This document shows positions 52,310 to 62,843 of a stretch of DNA of 64,000 bases, piece after piece. Every line of letters starts with the position of its first letter. Positions within the stretch are counted from its first letter, which is position 1. Under the pieces are notes generated by a model that saw only the letters and a list, made by a program, of their open reading frames with translations, had not been told where the DNA came from and ran no database searches. The DNA lies in NCBI GenBank assembly GCA_001931905.2, contig MSJI02000853.1:1-64000 (forward strand), in the 5' to 3' direction. Position numbers and translations under genes: made by a program. The DNA is from Cladosporium sp. IMV 00045 (lineage: Eukaryota > Ascomycota > Dothideomycetes > Cladosporiales > Cladosporiaceae).

Positions 52310-53851
52310 GATTCTTTTGCTCTTGATCTTGAGCATATCCTTTTGACTGATTGCGTGCAAGAAGCCGCTATTTAGTCAAAAGAGACAAGGCGAACGGAAG
52401 ATGAGAGGCTGCGGAGGCTTCAACATCGGCGAAAACAAAGAAGTCTTCAGTATTGCTCTCAAGACGATGTTATTCACGTCTTGAGGTACAGTACATGGCA
52501 CATGGATTGAGAGGTCTATCGGAGACAGTAGGGATTTGAGTACATGTCCGGCCATCTGAAACCATTTAATTGGTTGACTTCGAGTCTCTTCGAATCGGCC
52601 TTCGACGGTTCGCAACGAGGTGTCTCAAGGTTGTGCGGTTCGAAGAGAGTGGTATGGCGATACCACAAAGCGATCTCAGCACTGCTGTCTGCCACTCTCC
52701 TATTATTGTTTGGTGCAACCTGACCGCGAACGGTAGTCACTTGTATTGGTATAAAAGGTTCGTTTGGCCGATCTCGCTGCGGTCATCCACTCCTACGCAG
52801 CCAATCGTCGGTTGCACCCAGTGACAGGAAGAGCCTAGAGGGCTCCAATTGAACGAGGAGATGTAGGAAGCTCCAGATGCGCTGGAATATATCAATGTCG
52901 TGTGAGCATAAGTACTCCCTGCTTCAAGACTGCTTGTGATCTGCTTCGGGCTTGCGCAGAAAATTTTTGTTAACGGTCTGAGCTCGAAACGCTCGGTGCG
53001 CTCTGCTGGCGAGCACGAGGGAATCCTGGATTTCAGTACTACGATGTTAAAGCTTTGATGAAGCAGGACGCCGTAAGTCAAGCTTTGAAGTCGGGTCGGC
53101 TCCGGGAAGAGACTTTGGTATGGCGATCGATTGATTCGGCGGGTTGATCAGGGCATGAGCTGTTTGTGAGCACCGCGCGATAGCAGGGATTCCGCCAGCA
53201 AGTCAAGGCTCATCAAGCGCCCAGTACTCTTCCTCAATCCCGACCACTGCGAAAAGCCTTCTCCTACCGCCTCGTGCCTTGAGCACGAGATCAACAGATG
53301 AAAGTAAGGGACCTGTCAGACATACCGCCAAACCCTCCCAGAACGGCCGGCCGAAGCCAGACACCGAACTGGGCTGAGATCATCGCCACACAGCAAGCTG
53401 CGCACGTCGGCATCACTCTTGGGCTCGGGGCATCGGCTCATCAGCCAGGTTGGAGTCTGTGGCTCATGTAGAGAACACAGTTATGGACGTTTACTATAGA
53501 AATGATTCTATGAAGTCTGAGAGGAGGCTGTTAGAATGCTGTATTGCACAGTAGGGGGTCTGATTGGGTACTCACAAAGTCGCGTGAAGAAAAGAAAGCC
53601 GAGAGAGGGCGTCGAGAAGCAAATATTTGTATCTTCTCTGCAGCGCCAAGATCTGGCTGGAGCGTCCGGCTTCACTCCGGTACCGCGGCTAGCTTCCGCG
53701 CTTCCAGAGCGTCATCTCTCTCTAAACACCGTCAAGCTTCACTTACATCGAGGCAGCAATTGCAGGTAACGACTCGTATTCTCGCGCTGGCTCGTTTACG
53801 AAACACCTCTTCCTGGACTACAACACAATCAAAATCATCACCACCGCCAAC
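52310..53851. other. Intergenic region upstream of CSN1
   Basis: No gene is seen in 1.5 kb. The last 60 bases are the A/C-rich leader of CSN1. Confidence 0.45.
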
Positions 53852-55321
53852 ATGGCATACTCCGCAGGCCTTCCAGCGCCTACTTTCGATCTCGAAGCCT
53901 GGAGCAGCAACTACACTGGCCCACTACTGCCGTATCGCCTCGCCCATGTTGCTGTAACATGTCCACCTCTTTCCCAGCACGCTCTCAGTCTAGCCATCGC
54001 TTCCGCAAAGAATGGCAAAGATGTTTCTCTCTATCGCCGACTCGTTGAACTCGCCTCAATGCTGGACCTCAAGGAGCTCGCTTCACAGGACACAGAATGG
54101 ATGAACAAGACAGAGGATGCAAACAAGCGTGAGAGCACCAGGTTGGAGCAGGAACTGAAGGGATATAAGAACAACCTCATCAGAGAGAGCATCCGCATGG
54201 GGCAGGAAGACCTCGCCACTCACCTGCTGTTGACTGGTGGTCCTCCACCGCAGCCTGTGGTTGAAGGCGAACAGCCGCAGAGTGCCAACACGATCGGTCT
54301 CAATGCCGCCTACACTGCTTTTGGAAAGATGCGCGACTTCTGCACCACTCCCACTCATGTTGCCAGCATGACTCTCCGCTTGCAGCTTACTGCCATCCTT
54401 CAAGCAGTTGCCGCTCAGCAATTAGGATCCACTGCGACTCTTCACTACAACGCCGTCCTCTCCAGCGCGAGTCGCTTGCGCAGTTCTGGTGTCAAGGATG
54501 AAGAGATGGCAAAACTTTTACCTATCTCTCATGCCGCTGCTGGTGTCGCTTACATGAGCAACAACAATTACACCGACGCCGCCGACAACTTCCTTGCTGT
54601 GCCTTTTGATCTGACCACGAACGGAGCTGTCCACGGCTTCGACTTCACACATGCTGTCGCCAGCGCCAACGATATTGCTATTTATGGCGGCCTGACTGCT
54701 CTCGCCACCCTCTCCCGTGAGCAGCTCTCCACGCGCGTGCTCGGTGGCTCATTCCGTGCTTTCCTCGAGCTCGAGCCTCACATGCGCAAAGCCATCTCCC
54801 TCTTCACGACCGCCAAGTACCGTGCATGTCTCGAGACACTGCAGCGTTACTACTCAGACTGGAATCTCGACATCTTCCTCGGCAATGGCGTTGGTTCCAG
54901 CCGTGGCTCCCACGTTGACGTGCTGTTCGCGCGCATCCGCGAGAAGAGCATCACCTCCCACCTCTCCTCGTACTCGCAAATCTCGCTCTCCTCTCTGGCC
55001 GAGACGTTCCCTCCACCACCCACATCTACAGCTGCAACGCCCGAAGCCGCACTTGAGAGGGAAATCACAAACCTCATTCAAACTTCCGGACTGCCTTTCC
55101 GCCTCGATGTCGTGAACGGCACGCTCGTCGCACCCAGTACGGATACGCGTACCAAGACTCACGCAGATGCCAGCGCCGCGGCAGACGAGATTGAAAGGAC
55201 GTTACTGCTCAGACTGAACAGAGTTAACATCGCTCTGGCGGGCCTCGAGGTGGTTCCCGAGAAGAAGTCTGGCATGTCAGAGGCTTGGGGCAGCTCGGGC
55301 CGCGGCAAGGTTACAGGATGA
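53852..55321 (+). CDS. CSN1: COP9 signalosome complex subunit 1
   Basis: A single-exon 489-aa protein. The N-terminal part starts FDLEAWSSNYTGPLLPYRLAHV, the hallmark of the CSN1/GPS1 helical-repeat region. The C-terminal half contains the PCI domain (about 290-420: LATLSREQL..RVL.G, FRAFLELEPHMR, LQRYYSDWNLDIFL, HVDVLFARIREKSI), which builds the complex with other PCI subunits. The COP9 signalosome removes Nedd8 from cullins and so controls SCF ligases. In filamentous fungi it is also needed for development and light response. The start is the first ATG of a well-formed leader. It is a housekeeping gene and an interesting neighbour of many F-box adaptors, though this proximity may be coincidence. 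Confidence 0.94.
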   Translation: MAYSAGLPAPTFDLEAWSSNYTGPLLPYRLAHVAVTCPPLSQHALSLAIASAKNGKDVSLYRRLVELASMLDLKELASQDTEWMNKTEDANKRESTRLEQELKGYKNNLIRESIRMGQEDLATHLLLTGGPPPQPVVEGEQPQSANTIGLNAAYTAFGKMRDFCTTPTHVASMTLRLQLTAILQAVAAQQLGSTATLHYNAVLSSASRLRSSGVKDEEMAKLLPISHAAAGVAYMSNNNYTDAADNFLAVPFDLTTNGAVHGFDFTHAVASANDIAIYGGLTALATLSREQLSTRVLGGSFRAFLELEPHMRKAISLFTTAKYRACLETLQRYYSDWNLDIFLGNGVGSSRGSHVDVLFARIREKSITSHLSSYSQISLSSLAETFPPPPTSTAATPEAALEREITNLIQTSGLPFRLDVVNGTLVAPSTDTRTKTHADASAAADEIERTLLLRLNRVNIALAGLEVVPEKKSGMSEAWGSSGRGKVTG

Positions 55322-55634
55322 AGCTTTCATTGAGAAAGCTATGTGGAACTGACTTTACTTTTTCGGCTTGGTGTAAAGCGCGGCGTTTGGGGAACTTGAA
55401 AGGTCTCACAGAGACCCAAGGCATGGGCATGAAGATTTTACACGCATGAGCCTGTCACCAGAAGTGATGCACGGCTGGAAAAGGGCAATAGCATAGATTG
55501 GCGCGCCCGCGCGGCGTAATTATATGGCTGCAATGAGAACCATGATGTTGATGAACGAATCTTGAGATTTTTGAGGGCTCTATCTTCCTGAATGATGCAC
55601 CTCCTCTACTTGTCGTGCGAGATTGCTGATCGAT
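55322..55634. other. Short convergent intergenic region
   Basis: 3' UTRs of CSN1 and the aldolase; no further feature. Confidence 0.4.
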
Positions 55635-56605
55635 CTATGACCGCGCGCGCTGCAACTCAGCTCTATACCACTGCTGAATGGCCCGCACATCATAGCTCAT
55701 CGCGACAGTATCGAAAACCTCCAAGTGCTCTTTGCACGATGCTCCATCGTTCGACAATCGCGCAACCCACTTCCCATGCTTCCTCGCCGCTGCTACAATT
55801 TGATCTATAGCATGGACAAACTCAGGCTCATCGCCCCTCGCCGGCACGTATCCTAAAACCGAAAGGGCGAGATCGTTCGGGCCGATGAATAGCATGTCTT
55901 TAACAATCTCAGCACGGCCATCGATCCAATTACTCTCAGGAATGTCGCAGACGATTAGTACTCACCAATCCCGGGGACAGCACAAATGGCGTCCACATTC
56001 TCCAACCCAGCCTTTGTCTCAATCTGCAGACAAGTGATCAAAGTCTCATTCGCAGTCTTGACATAGGTCGGAATATCGACACCGTGTGCAATGCCAGCGA
56101 ACGGCGCGCCCTGCCCTCTCAGACCTTGCGGAGGGAACTTGGCGTGGGAAACGATACTCGCGACCTCTTCTGCCGTATTGGCTTGAGGGACTATGATGCC
56201 GCTGAAGGGCGGCTGGTCAGCTGTGATCGATCAAGGTGAAGTGGCTAGACTAACTGCGCACCAGCATCCAGAGCTCTTTTGATGAGATCGGAATGTGTCA
56301 TGCGAAGACGAACGAGAGGCGAGACTCCCATGGCGGCAATAGCGGCTGTGGAACTGTGCATGGCATCGTCGCTGATGTGGCCGTGTTCGCAATCGATGAT
56401 GATGCCCTTTGAGTCGTGAGCATTCGAGACTGATTTAAAAAAGCGTGACACCGACATCAAGCCCCGTCTGAGCAACAATCTGTGCCGCACGAAACGAAGG
56501 CAGTCCCATGAATGTCATGATTGGTTTCGATCCGGTTCGAAGAGCGTTGAGCAGGCGTAGTTGTGGGTTGCGTACTAGGCTTGTGAGTGCGGATGGGAGC
56601 GACAT
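55635..56605 (-). CDS. HpcH/HpaI-type aldolase (4-hydroxy-2-oxo-acid aldolase family)
   Basis: Four minus-strand exons, 56456..56605, 56255..56406, 55966..56201 and 55635..55897, give 266 aa. The introns are 49, 53, 68 nt. The family's marks are present: LLNALRTGSKPIMTFMG at the start, then GIIIDCEHGHISDD (base and metal-site region), GVSPLVRL, HGIIVPQ, GQGAPFAGI and FIGPNDLALSVLGY. These class II aldolases use a divalent metal to cleave 4-hydroxy-2-oxo-acids to pyruvate and an aldehyde. Fungal members are poorly studied and may act on sugar-acid breakdown products. The first donor (GTCGGT) is weak but frame continuity with the family is exact. A TATA box and upstream regulation are not evident. 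Confidence 0.88.
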
Positions 56606-57258
56606 GGCCGGTCAGCGGGCAACAATACTCGTGAACATACATCGATTTATGTTCAGTGTTGTTCTTGTTCGTTTGATCGAAGTAGCAACGCTTCGTCGGA
56701 TATCCTCGCCGAGGTTCCCCGCTGCCAATAACTTGCTAACCGAGAAGGATGAGGTAAAAGATGTCAGGAACATAATTGTGCCATCATAATATACAATAAG
56801 AAATATTGCGATCGATACCTGTTCTCCATTAGCGAGGCGCAACCGGTTCCGGAAGGGTTTGGGTACGACGTGAGCTGAGATCGATCAAAGTTTTATCAGC
56901 TATAAATCAAAAGATGACTTGCCGGCCACATTTCAAACTTGGGTCTCTTCATTGTTCAAGTTAGTAGTGTAGTCAGGTCTAGTAGGAAATGCTTCCTTGT
57001 AAAGCTGCTGGGGACAGGGTGTGCTCATCAGGAGAGAAAGACTCGCGGAACGGGGAGGATTTAGATGATGGGGTGGTGACAAAAGTCAAAATTTATTATG
57101 TATTGTGTCGAATGTTCTTTGTGGTACGTCCCCGATGTCGAGGTGTGTTCTGTTTCTGCCACTGTGTTCCCCTGCCTCTCCCATTCAATGGCACCAATCT
57201 TCACATTCAACTCAACCCATGCTTCCAGCGATGCCAATTTCTCGAGCCTTCGATCAAC
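56606..57258. other. Intergenic region
   Basis: Upstream of the aldolase and downstream of the GATase-like gene. An in-frame extension with LRLANGEQ-like text near 56842 exists but lies beyond stops; no gene is supported. Confidence 0.4.
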
Positions 57259-57927
57259 TCAAATCCCACACATCGCCAGCACCAAAGGCATAGTCTCATT
57301 CTCATTGTTGACATCACCAATATACCCAATCTTACCATCACCGACCTTGGCGAGAGCAGCAGGCGTTTGTTTCTTGTCGTCAATCGGCGCCGGTCCGAAA
57401 ACCATCGATTCGACGTGAGAGCCGTCGGACGGTAGGTAGATGGCGTCCGCGTGGGCGACATTCGCAAGATGCAGTGCCTTCTGACTGTAGCTTCTTGCCA
57501 GACCGTCCGTATTGAAGTGCTTCATGTCGAGGTTGATCTTGAACGTGGTACGGTGGTAGTCGCCTGAGCTCCACGGCAGACCGAGGCGTGCAAAGAGAGT
57601 GTTGATGTCGGACGGCCGTGTGAACGATGAGAAGAGACCCATGAACAGGAGGATGCCGCCGGCACGGGCGTAGCTGAGCGCTTCGTCGAGGAGGGAGATG
57701 CGGGTGCTGGCCGTGAGAGATTCGTCGGCGGAGAGGATGGCTGCTGGCGGCGGACGGCTGGTGTAGGCGGCTCTGGCATCTTCTGGTGTCTTTATCTGCT
57801 GGACGCGGGCTTTGCTTTGGAGGAGGCGAACGAAGTCCTTGTATAGGTCGTTGAAGAAGTCCGGTTTGTCGAGGGTGAGGAGGCAGACGAGCGGTTTCCA
57901 ATCATCCGCTGCTGATGAGGATGCCAT
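57259..57927 (-). CDS. GATase-like/Rossmann-type conserved fungal protein
   Basis: A 222-aa single exon; the frame extends upstream to 57987 but the first ATG is at 57927. The protein has alternating strands and helices: DWKPLVCLLTLDKPDF, PPPAAILSADESL, SLLDEALSYARAGGILLFMGLFSSF and GKIGYIGDVNNENETMPLVLAMCG. This looks like the class I glutamine-amidotransferase/ThuA-like flavodoxin fold found in conserved uncharacterised ascomycete proteins. No catalytic Cys is recognisable in the elbow position, so enzymatic activity is uncertain. There is no signal peptide and it is predicted cytosolic. Confidence 0.7.
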   Translation of the reverse strand: MASSSAADDWKPLVCLLTLDKPDFFNDLYKDFVRLLQSKARVQQIKTPEDARAAYTSRPPPAAILSADESLTASTRISLLDEALSYARAGGILLFMGLFSSFTRPSDINTLFARLGLPWSSGDYHRTTFKINLDMKHFNTDGLARSYSQKALHLANVAHADAIYLPSDGSHVESMVFGPAPIDDKKQTPAALAKVGDGKIGYIGDVNNENETMPLVLAMCGI

Positions 57928-59850
57928 GGCTCCACTGTCTGCAGTCAAGTCTTCGGAGTCAAGTGGGAAGTGATTGAGTGCAAACAAGAATATTGGCTTG
58001 CTCGTTTGCTAGGATGGTCCTAGTTGGTGCTGCAGTCGGTCACGAAATCGACGCTCAGAAGATGCCTTGAGGCTCGACCAAGGCGAGCAAGGTGTAATAA
58101 CGAGGAGAGCGCAGATGGCGTGACGTGACAACTGACCTGCTGCTGATTGTTAAGTGGACGTTTGCAAAACAAGGGAAGAAGAGGCCAGTGGAAGCAGTGG
58201 TCTGATGATATACCCACAATGCGGGAGGCGCCGCGCTCTGGCCTTTTGCTCGAACAAGGGAAGCTGCGGTGGAACCTCAACACTCCAGCAAACATCAAAA
58301 GCAGTTACGCTCGATATGCGAGCTCTCTTTCGGATCATTGGAGTCTCCTGGATCTGATGATGGGTCGGCGAAGAAGTCAAAATAAACAAAGGACCACGTC
58401 TTCCCTCATTCAACCGGACACGATTCGCACCTCCACGGATGTACCAAGTAGAGAGTCCTACGCTCGTATTGATAATCTTCCACAACGCTCTTCAAACTCC
58501 TCGCCATAGCCGGGCGAACCTCCGTGGGACAGTGTCGGCCTTCCCGCTACCAACAACGTCGAGTTCTCACCGTCCCTTCTCATGTCCTCAAGAAGCTCAT
58601 CCGGCTGCTCACCACTTGACCAACTTGCGAAAGCATTTGTTGGTCGTTCATGATACACGCCGACATGCCACGACTAGGCATGTACTTCATTGGAGCGATG
58701 TAGAACTCTCTCAGATCGTCCAGGTGAGAGGAAAGTACGTCCGCTTTTTCATCTTGCCCGAGTGAAAGCCCCAGGTCATTTTCTCAACTTCTTCATCGTC
58801 ACTCGCGTTCCATCTGAAGTAGCTCTTTCGGTTAGCATCTGCAGGAGACCCTATTGAGTCGTGAGTCGGTGAAGACGCCGAAAGCTTTGGAAGAGCTGTC
58901 CAGTTTGCTAGGCTCGATTTCAACCCACCAATAAGTCGCCGTGAGTGTCCGGCGTGATCACGCCAATCAAAATCTGGCTTCTGTCGTGCTATTCCGCCCG
59001 AACTGGTCTTTCAACCGTCTGGTCATGAAAGGATCCTTGTGGGAGTGTTTTATTGACCGACGGCTCGGGGTTGATTTCTCGCACAAACTTTGCGGATCAT
59101 ACTTGGATGAACTTGATATCACTCCCCCGGAAACCTTGAGACACAGGTGAGTTAGTGAGGTGAATATGTGTAGCATGGTGCTTCCAGATCGGTAAAGCCT
59201 GGAGCCCTGTCGTCATGCTGCGATGGAGCACCCTTGAGCGACAGTTCGACACGATCATTTTCTCCGCGAGCTTCCAGGTTGCGCTATATGATCGGCTCAT
59301 GTACCGATCAACGCAGTTGTCGATGAAATATACATTCCAGATTTTGCTAATAATGTCCGGTTGGATGGCAAGACTGTCCTGATCGATTACTTGTCCGCTG
59401 ATCCGGCATGTTCTTGTTATGAGTCCAAGTCCAGTATTGAATCAGACGCACCAAGCATGTCTCCTCCGCGAATCCTTCTCTCAGGACGCGATGAGGATGG
59501 CATTGGGCACATATCATCAAGATGAACAAGTATTGAGAAAGAAGCACGAAAGGATTCACAGCAAGGCTCGGCACGTGCATCGGCACGTGGGCAGAGCCCC
59601 ACCTTGAAGCCAACAAAACTCTCAGTCGACCGAGGCTCGAGGCACCGAGGTTAGCGGTATCGGTAGAGCAAGCATCAGCTGACAGTGAGATCGATAGCTC
59701 GCCAGCTTTGGAAGTGTTTCCCTTTTACGTCGATGATATAGAAAATCCCCAACTCCACAACGCCCGGTCTGCCCTTCTCGATCAGGACAATTTTGTCAAT
59801 TCCGCACTGATCAACGAAACATATATCTTTCTTATATTTACCTGCCCGCC
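57928..59850. other. 1.9-kb intergenic region with weak coding fragments
   Basis: Contains the promoters of the minus-strand GATase-like gene and of the PEX11-type gene. Short protein-like frames on the minus strand around 58.45-58.92 kb have a plausible branch site and acceptor (GCTAAC..TTCAG near 58810-58836), but stops break every join I tried. They may be a gene relic; I do not call a gene. Confidence 0.4.
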
Positions 59851-60847
59851 ATGTCCGATCCAACCGTCGAGCCTGGCGCGCCCGTGGAGAACCAGGCCGA
59901 CTCCATTCCTCCGGCCAGCGATGGCAGCGTCGCGAAAGAGGTCGAGAAGAGGGCGCCGGCGAGGCTCCTTGAGATCGCAAAGCAGCCGGACAGGATCCTG
60001 CTGCGATTGAGCAAGTATGTGTAGAAAACCCAAGTGACAGAGGTAAAATAGTAGAGATAATCGCAAAACTCCCTCCTAACACGCCCTTCCAAAAACCAGA
60101 CTCCTCGCTGCTCCCGGTGGACCCAGCACTTTCCTGTCCACCTTCAACTACACCCTCTACCTGCTGGTATACCTGGAATCCAGAACCCTCCCACTCCAGA
60201 ACCGCCTCCTCCAACGCCTCGGAAAAGCCGGCCATCCCACAACAGCCAGCCCCGGCCCCTCCCCACTCGCCGCCCTCGCCACCCTCCTCTCCAGCACGCG
60301 CACGACCCTCCGCCTCCTCGGCGTCCCACCACTCTACGCCTGGCTGCGCCAACTCCTCCAAGGACCCAAACCAGGCCAGGACAAGATCCTGCACGCCACA
60401 GCTCTCACGCAATGCACGCTTTACCTCATCTTCCAAGCGATGGAGAACATCGCCCTCCTGACCGATCATAAGGTGCTCTCCCCCCGCCTGACGGCACCGT
60501 TCAACCGCTCCGGCAAAACGGCCTCGATCTACCTCTGGTCCTACCGCGCGTGGTTCGCAGGCGTGATGTGCGATTTCGTGCGGCTGGGTCGCGAAGCGCA
60601 ACTGGAGAGGCAGAAGAGGACGAGGAGGGCGGAGGGCGAGAAGGAGGCTGTGGGAGTGTTGAAAGAGGATCAGAAGGCCGATGCGAAGTTCTGGGCGGAC
60701 GCGGTGGCGTCGCTCAGTTGGTTTCCGATGGCGGTGAATTTCGCGTTTGAGAATGGCGTGCCTGGGTTCAATTTGGGGATTATGGGTCTGTCCGGGGGTG
60801 TGGCGGGTTTGGGCAAGTTTGTCAGGATGTGGGAGGCTACTGCTTAG
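59851..60847 (+). CDS. Peroxisomal membrane protein, PEX11 family
   Basis: Two exons, 59851..60014 and 60100..60847, give 303 aa; the 85-nt intron has GTATGT, CTAAC and CCAG signals and splits a Lys codon. An acidic N-terminal tail (about 1-40) precedes the PEX11 core: LLEIAKQPDRILLRLSKLLAAPGG, then a FLSTFNYTLYLLVYL helix, TQCTLYLIFQAMENIALL, SIYLWSYRAWFAGV and a C-terminal helix with SLSWFPMAVNFAFENGV. PEX11-type proteins curve the peroxisomal membrane and drive its division. Sequence alone does not tell whether this is Pex11, Pex11B or Pex11C. The start is well placed after a leader. Confidence 0.88.
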
Positions 60848-61052
60848 GTAGTTGGTAGACGGATGAGTTTGGCGGTTAGAAGATGGTCAGCGACAGGGAA
60901 TGTTTTCTCGTTGCTGTTGATCTTGGGAAGAAGTGCAATTCTCAGTCAGGCACAATCAGAATAGGCGAGTGTCGAAAGGTCTTCATTTATCTTAGCTGTA
61001 CAGGTACTCGTAATCACATAATCCGTGTTGTCCTCTCATCGACAATTTCCCT

Positions 61053-61976
61053 TCAACCCGTCTTGTTCCTGGGCACGACCTTCAACGAGAAATCGACATG
61101 CTGCGTGCTCTGATGTATGCTCGATGAGCTGATAACATCGATATCATCGCAGACATAATCCTGCACGTTCTCCGCCGTAAGACCGCCGGACACCTCAATC
61201 AGGGCCCTCGCCTGGTTTCCCCGTCCCCATTTGTCCTTCAAATTCTTCGACGCGACCTTGACGCCGTCGCCCGTGAAATTGTCCAGCATGACCACATCCG
61301 CGCCCGCCTCGATGGCCGTGTTTGCCTCCTCTTCGCTCTGACACTCCACTTCAACCTTAATAGCAAACCCGCCTGAGGCCTTCGCCGCCGCGACAGCGGA
61401 CGGGATGGACCCGCCGCAGGCCCAGATGTGGTTGTCCTTGAGCATGGTCATGGCGCTGAGATCCTGCCTGTGCGGATCGCACCCGCCGACCAACATGCCG
61501 TATTTCTCCACGAGACGGAAGCCCGGCGTTGTCTTCCTCGTGCCCGCCAGCGTGTTCTTATACCCAGCCTTCCTGAGAAGCGAAAGCATCTCATGACTCT
61601 TCGTCGCAATCCCCGAACACCTCGCGAGAAGATTGAGCGCCACGCGCTCTCCAAGTAGCAAATTCCTGACGGGTCCACGCACAACAGCGCAGAGCTGCTT
61701 GGCCTCTTTCACGCCGACTTCCTCGCCTTCCTTCACCTGCCATTCGACGGTGCAGTCGAGTTGTTTGAAGACTTCGTCGAAGAAGGGGACGCCCGCCACG
61801 ATTCCTTGCGATTTGGCCAGGAGGCGCGCTTCGGCGGGCTCGTCGCCGACGACGAAGCCGCCGTAGTCGAAGCTAGGTGTGTCTTCTTCTAGCCAGAGGG
61901 TGATGTTTTTGCGCCATGAGGGTGGGAGGAGGTGGGCTGGGTTGCCGTGCGCGGGGGCACCTTCGATTACGGGCAT
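61053..61976 (-). CDS. BNA6: Nicotinate-nucleotide pyrophosphorylase (quinolinate phosphoribosyltransferase)
   Basis: A single-exon 307-aa protein. It converts quinolinate and PRPP to nicotinate mononucleotide, CO2 and pyrophosphate in de novo NAD synthesis. Family marks are in order: LLPPSW and [10 protein letters not shown], the N-terminal beta-domain, [24 protein letters not shown] (PRPP/quinolinate-binding Arg-Lys), [41 protein letters not shown] and ALIEVSGGL. The length matches fungal BNA6. The 3' end runs close to the PEX11-type gene (205 bases, convergent). It is a housekeeping gene with no oddities. Confidence 0.95.
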   Translation of the reverse strand: MPVIEGAPAHGNPAHLLPPSWRKNITLWLEEDTPSFDYGGFVVGDEPAEARLLAKSQGIVAGVPFFDEVFKQLDCTVEWQVKEGEEVGVKEAKQLCAVVRGPVRNLLLGERVALNLLARCSGIATKSHEMLSLLRKAGYKNTLAGTRKTTPGFRLVEKYGMLVGGCDPHRQDLSAMTMLKDNHIWACGGSIPSAVAAAKASGGFAIKVEVECQSEEEANTAIEAGADVVMLDNFTGDGVKVASKNLKDKWGRGNQARALIEVSGGLTAENVQDYVCDDIDVISSSSIHQSTQHVDFSLKVVPRNKTG

Positions 61977-62843
61977 GGTTGTTGGGGTGGGTGGGGGAAT
62001 TCGAGGTTGGGGGCTGATTTGTGATTTGATTGTTGGAGGAGTCGGTTTGCTCCAGGATTGTTAATGTTATTTATCTATTAATTAGGTAGTATGACTTGAC
62101 ATTCGCCATCCCGCGAGTCCCCGATCGCGGGGCTTTTCGCTCCCCGCGGGTTGTAGTTGACGTGTGGAGATGATGATCGTGGTGCTATACTTCACTTCTT
62201 CACTACACATGTGTACATGCACTCCTTGATTCACTGAGCAGTACTCTTAAGTCTTTGATTTGGTCAATTGATCAATCAATTCGAGGCGACAATGAGATTG
62301 GTTCGCTAAGGTACACCGCGGGTCAGATCGCTGATGCTCGTTGCTGCATCACATCAGAGACTGCAGGTGATATGCAGTTTTACTTGAACGTCGTCACTTG
62401 CAGCAATACGGCAAGGCTGTAAAACAAGAATGGTATTCATGGCTACACGCTGTCGTGGAACAGACCAAGGCCTCATTTCAACGCACTCGATTCACTCAGT
62501 ATCTTGAAAACCCACCAGAGGATTTCTTATTCGGTCCGCACGGCAAGTGGAGGGCGACGAAGATCCAACGAAAGGAAACGGCACTCTGGTCAGCCCACAA
62601 ATGGTACCGTGGCTGCTCACTCGCAGGCTGAACAGCTGCAGATGGTCCAATAGGTCCTATTATCTCTAACATGGCTTGCTTGTCGCCCTTGGCATCACTG
62701 TAGCCGCTGTGGCGTATCGAAAGGAGGACAAGAGCTCGCGTTTGCCAGGCGAGTGGGACCTAGCCTGCGCTATCAACTTCCTGCTCTCTGAATACCTCTC
62801 GTCTTGACCGACACGCGAATGTCAACAAGGCAGATCACGAACA
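61977..62843. other. Divergent promoter region with hairpin
   Basis: Lies between the 5' ends of BNA6 and the right-edge gene, so it holds both promoters. It contains a strong GC-rich inverted repeat at 62110-62150. No other gene is seen. Confidence 0.5.
62110..62150. repeat. GC-rich inverted repeat upstream of BNA6
   Basis: CCCGCGAG on the left and CTCCCCGCGGG on the right enclose a CCCC-GATCGC-GGGG core. The element sits about 135 bases before the BNA6 start codon, in the promoter, and stands out from the AT-rich flanks. Confidence 0.7.

Noticed and set aside
57380..57901. 173-codon minus frame overlapping the GATase-like gene
   Set aside because: Shadow frame in Pro/Arg/His-rich register; the in-frame alternative has hydrophobic strand/helix alternation.
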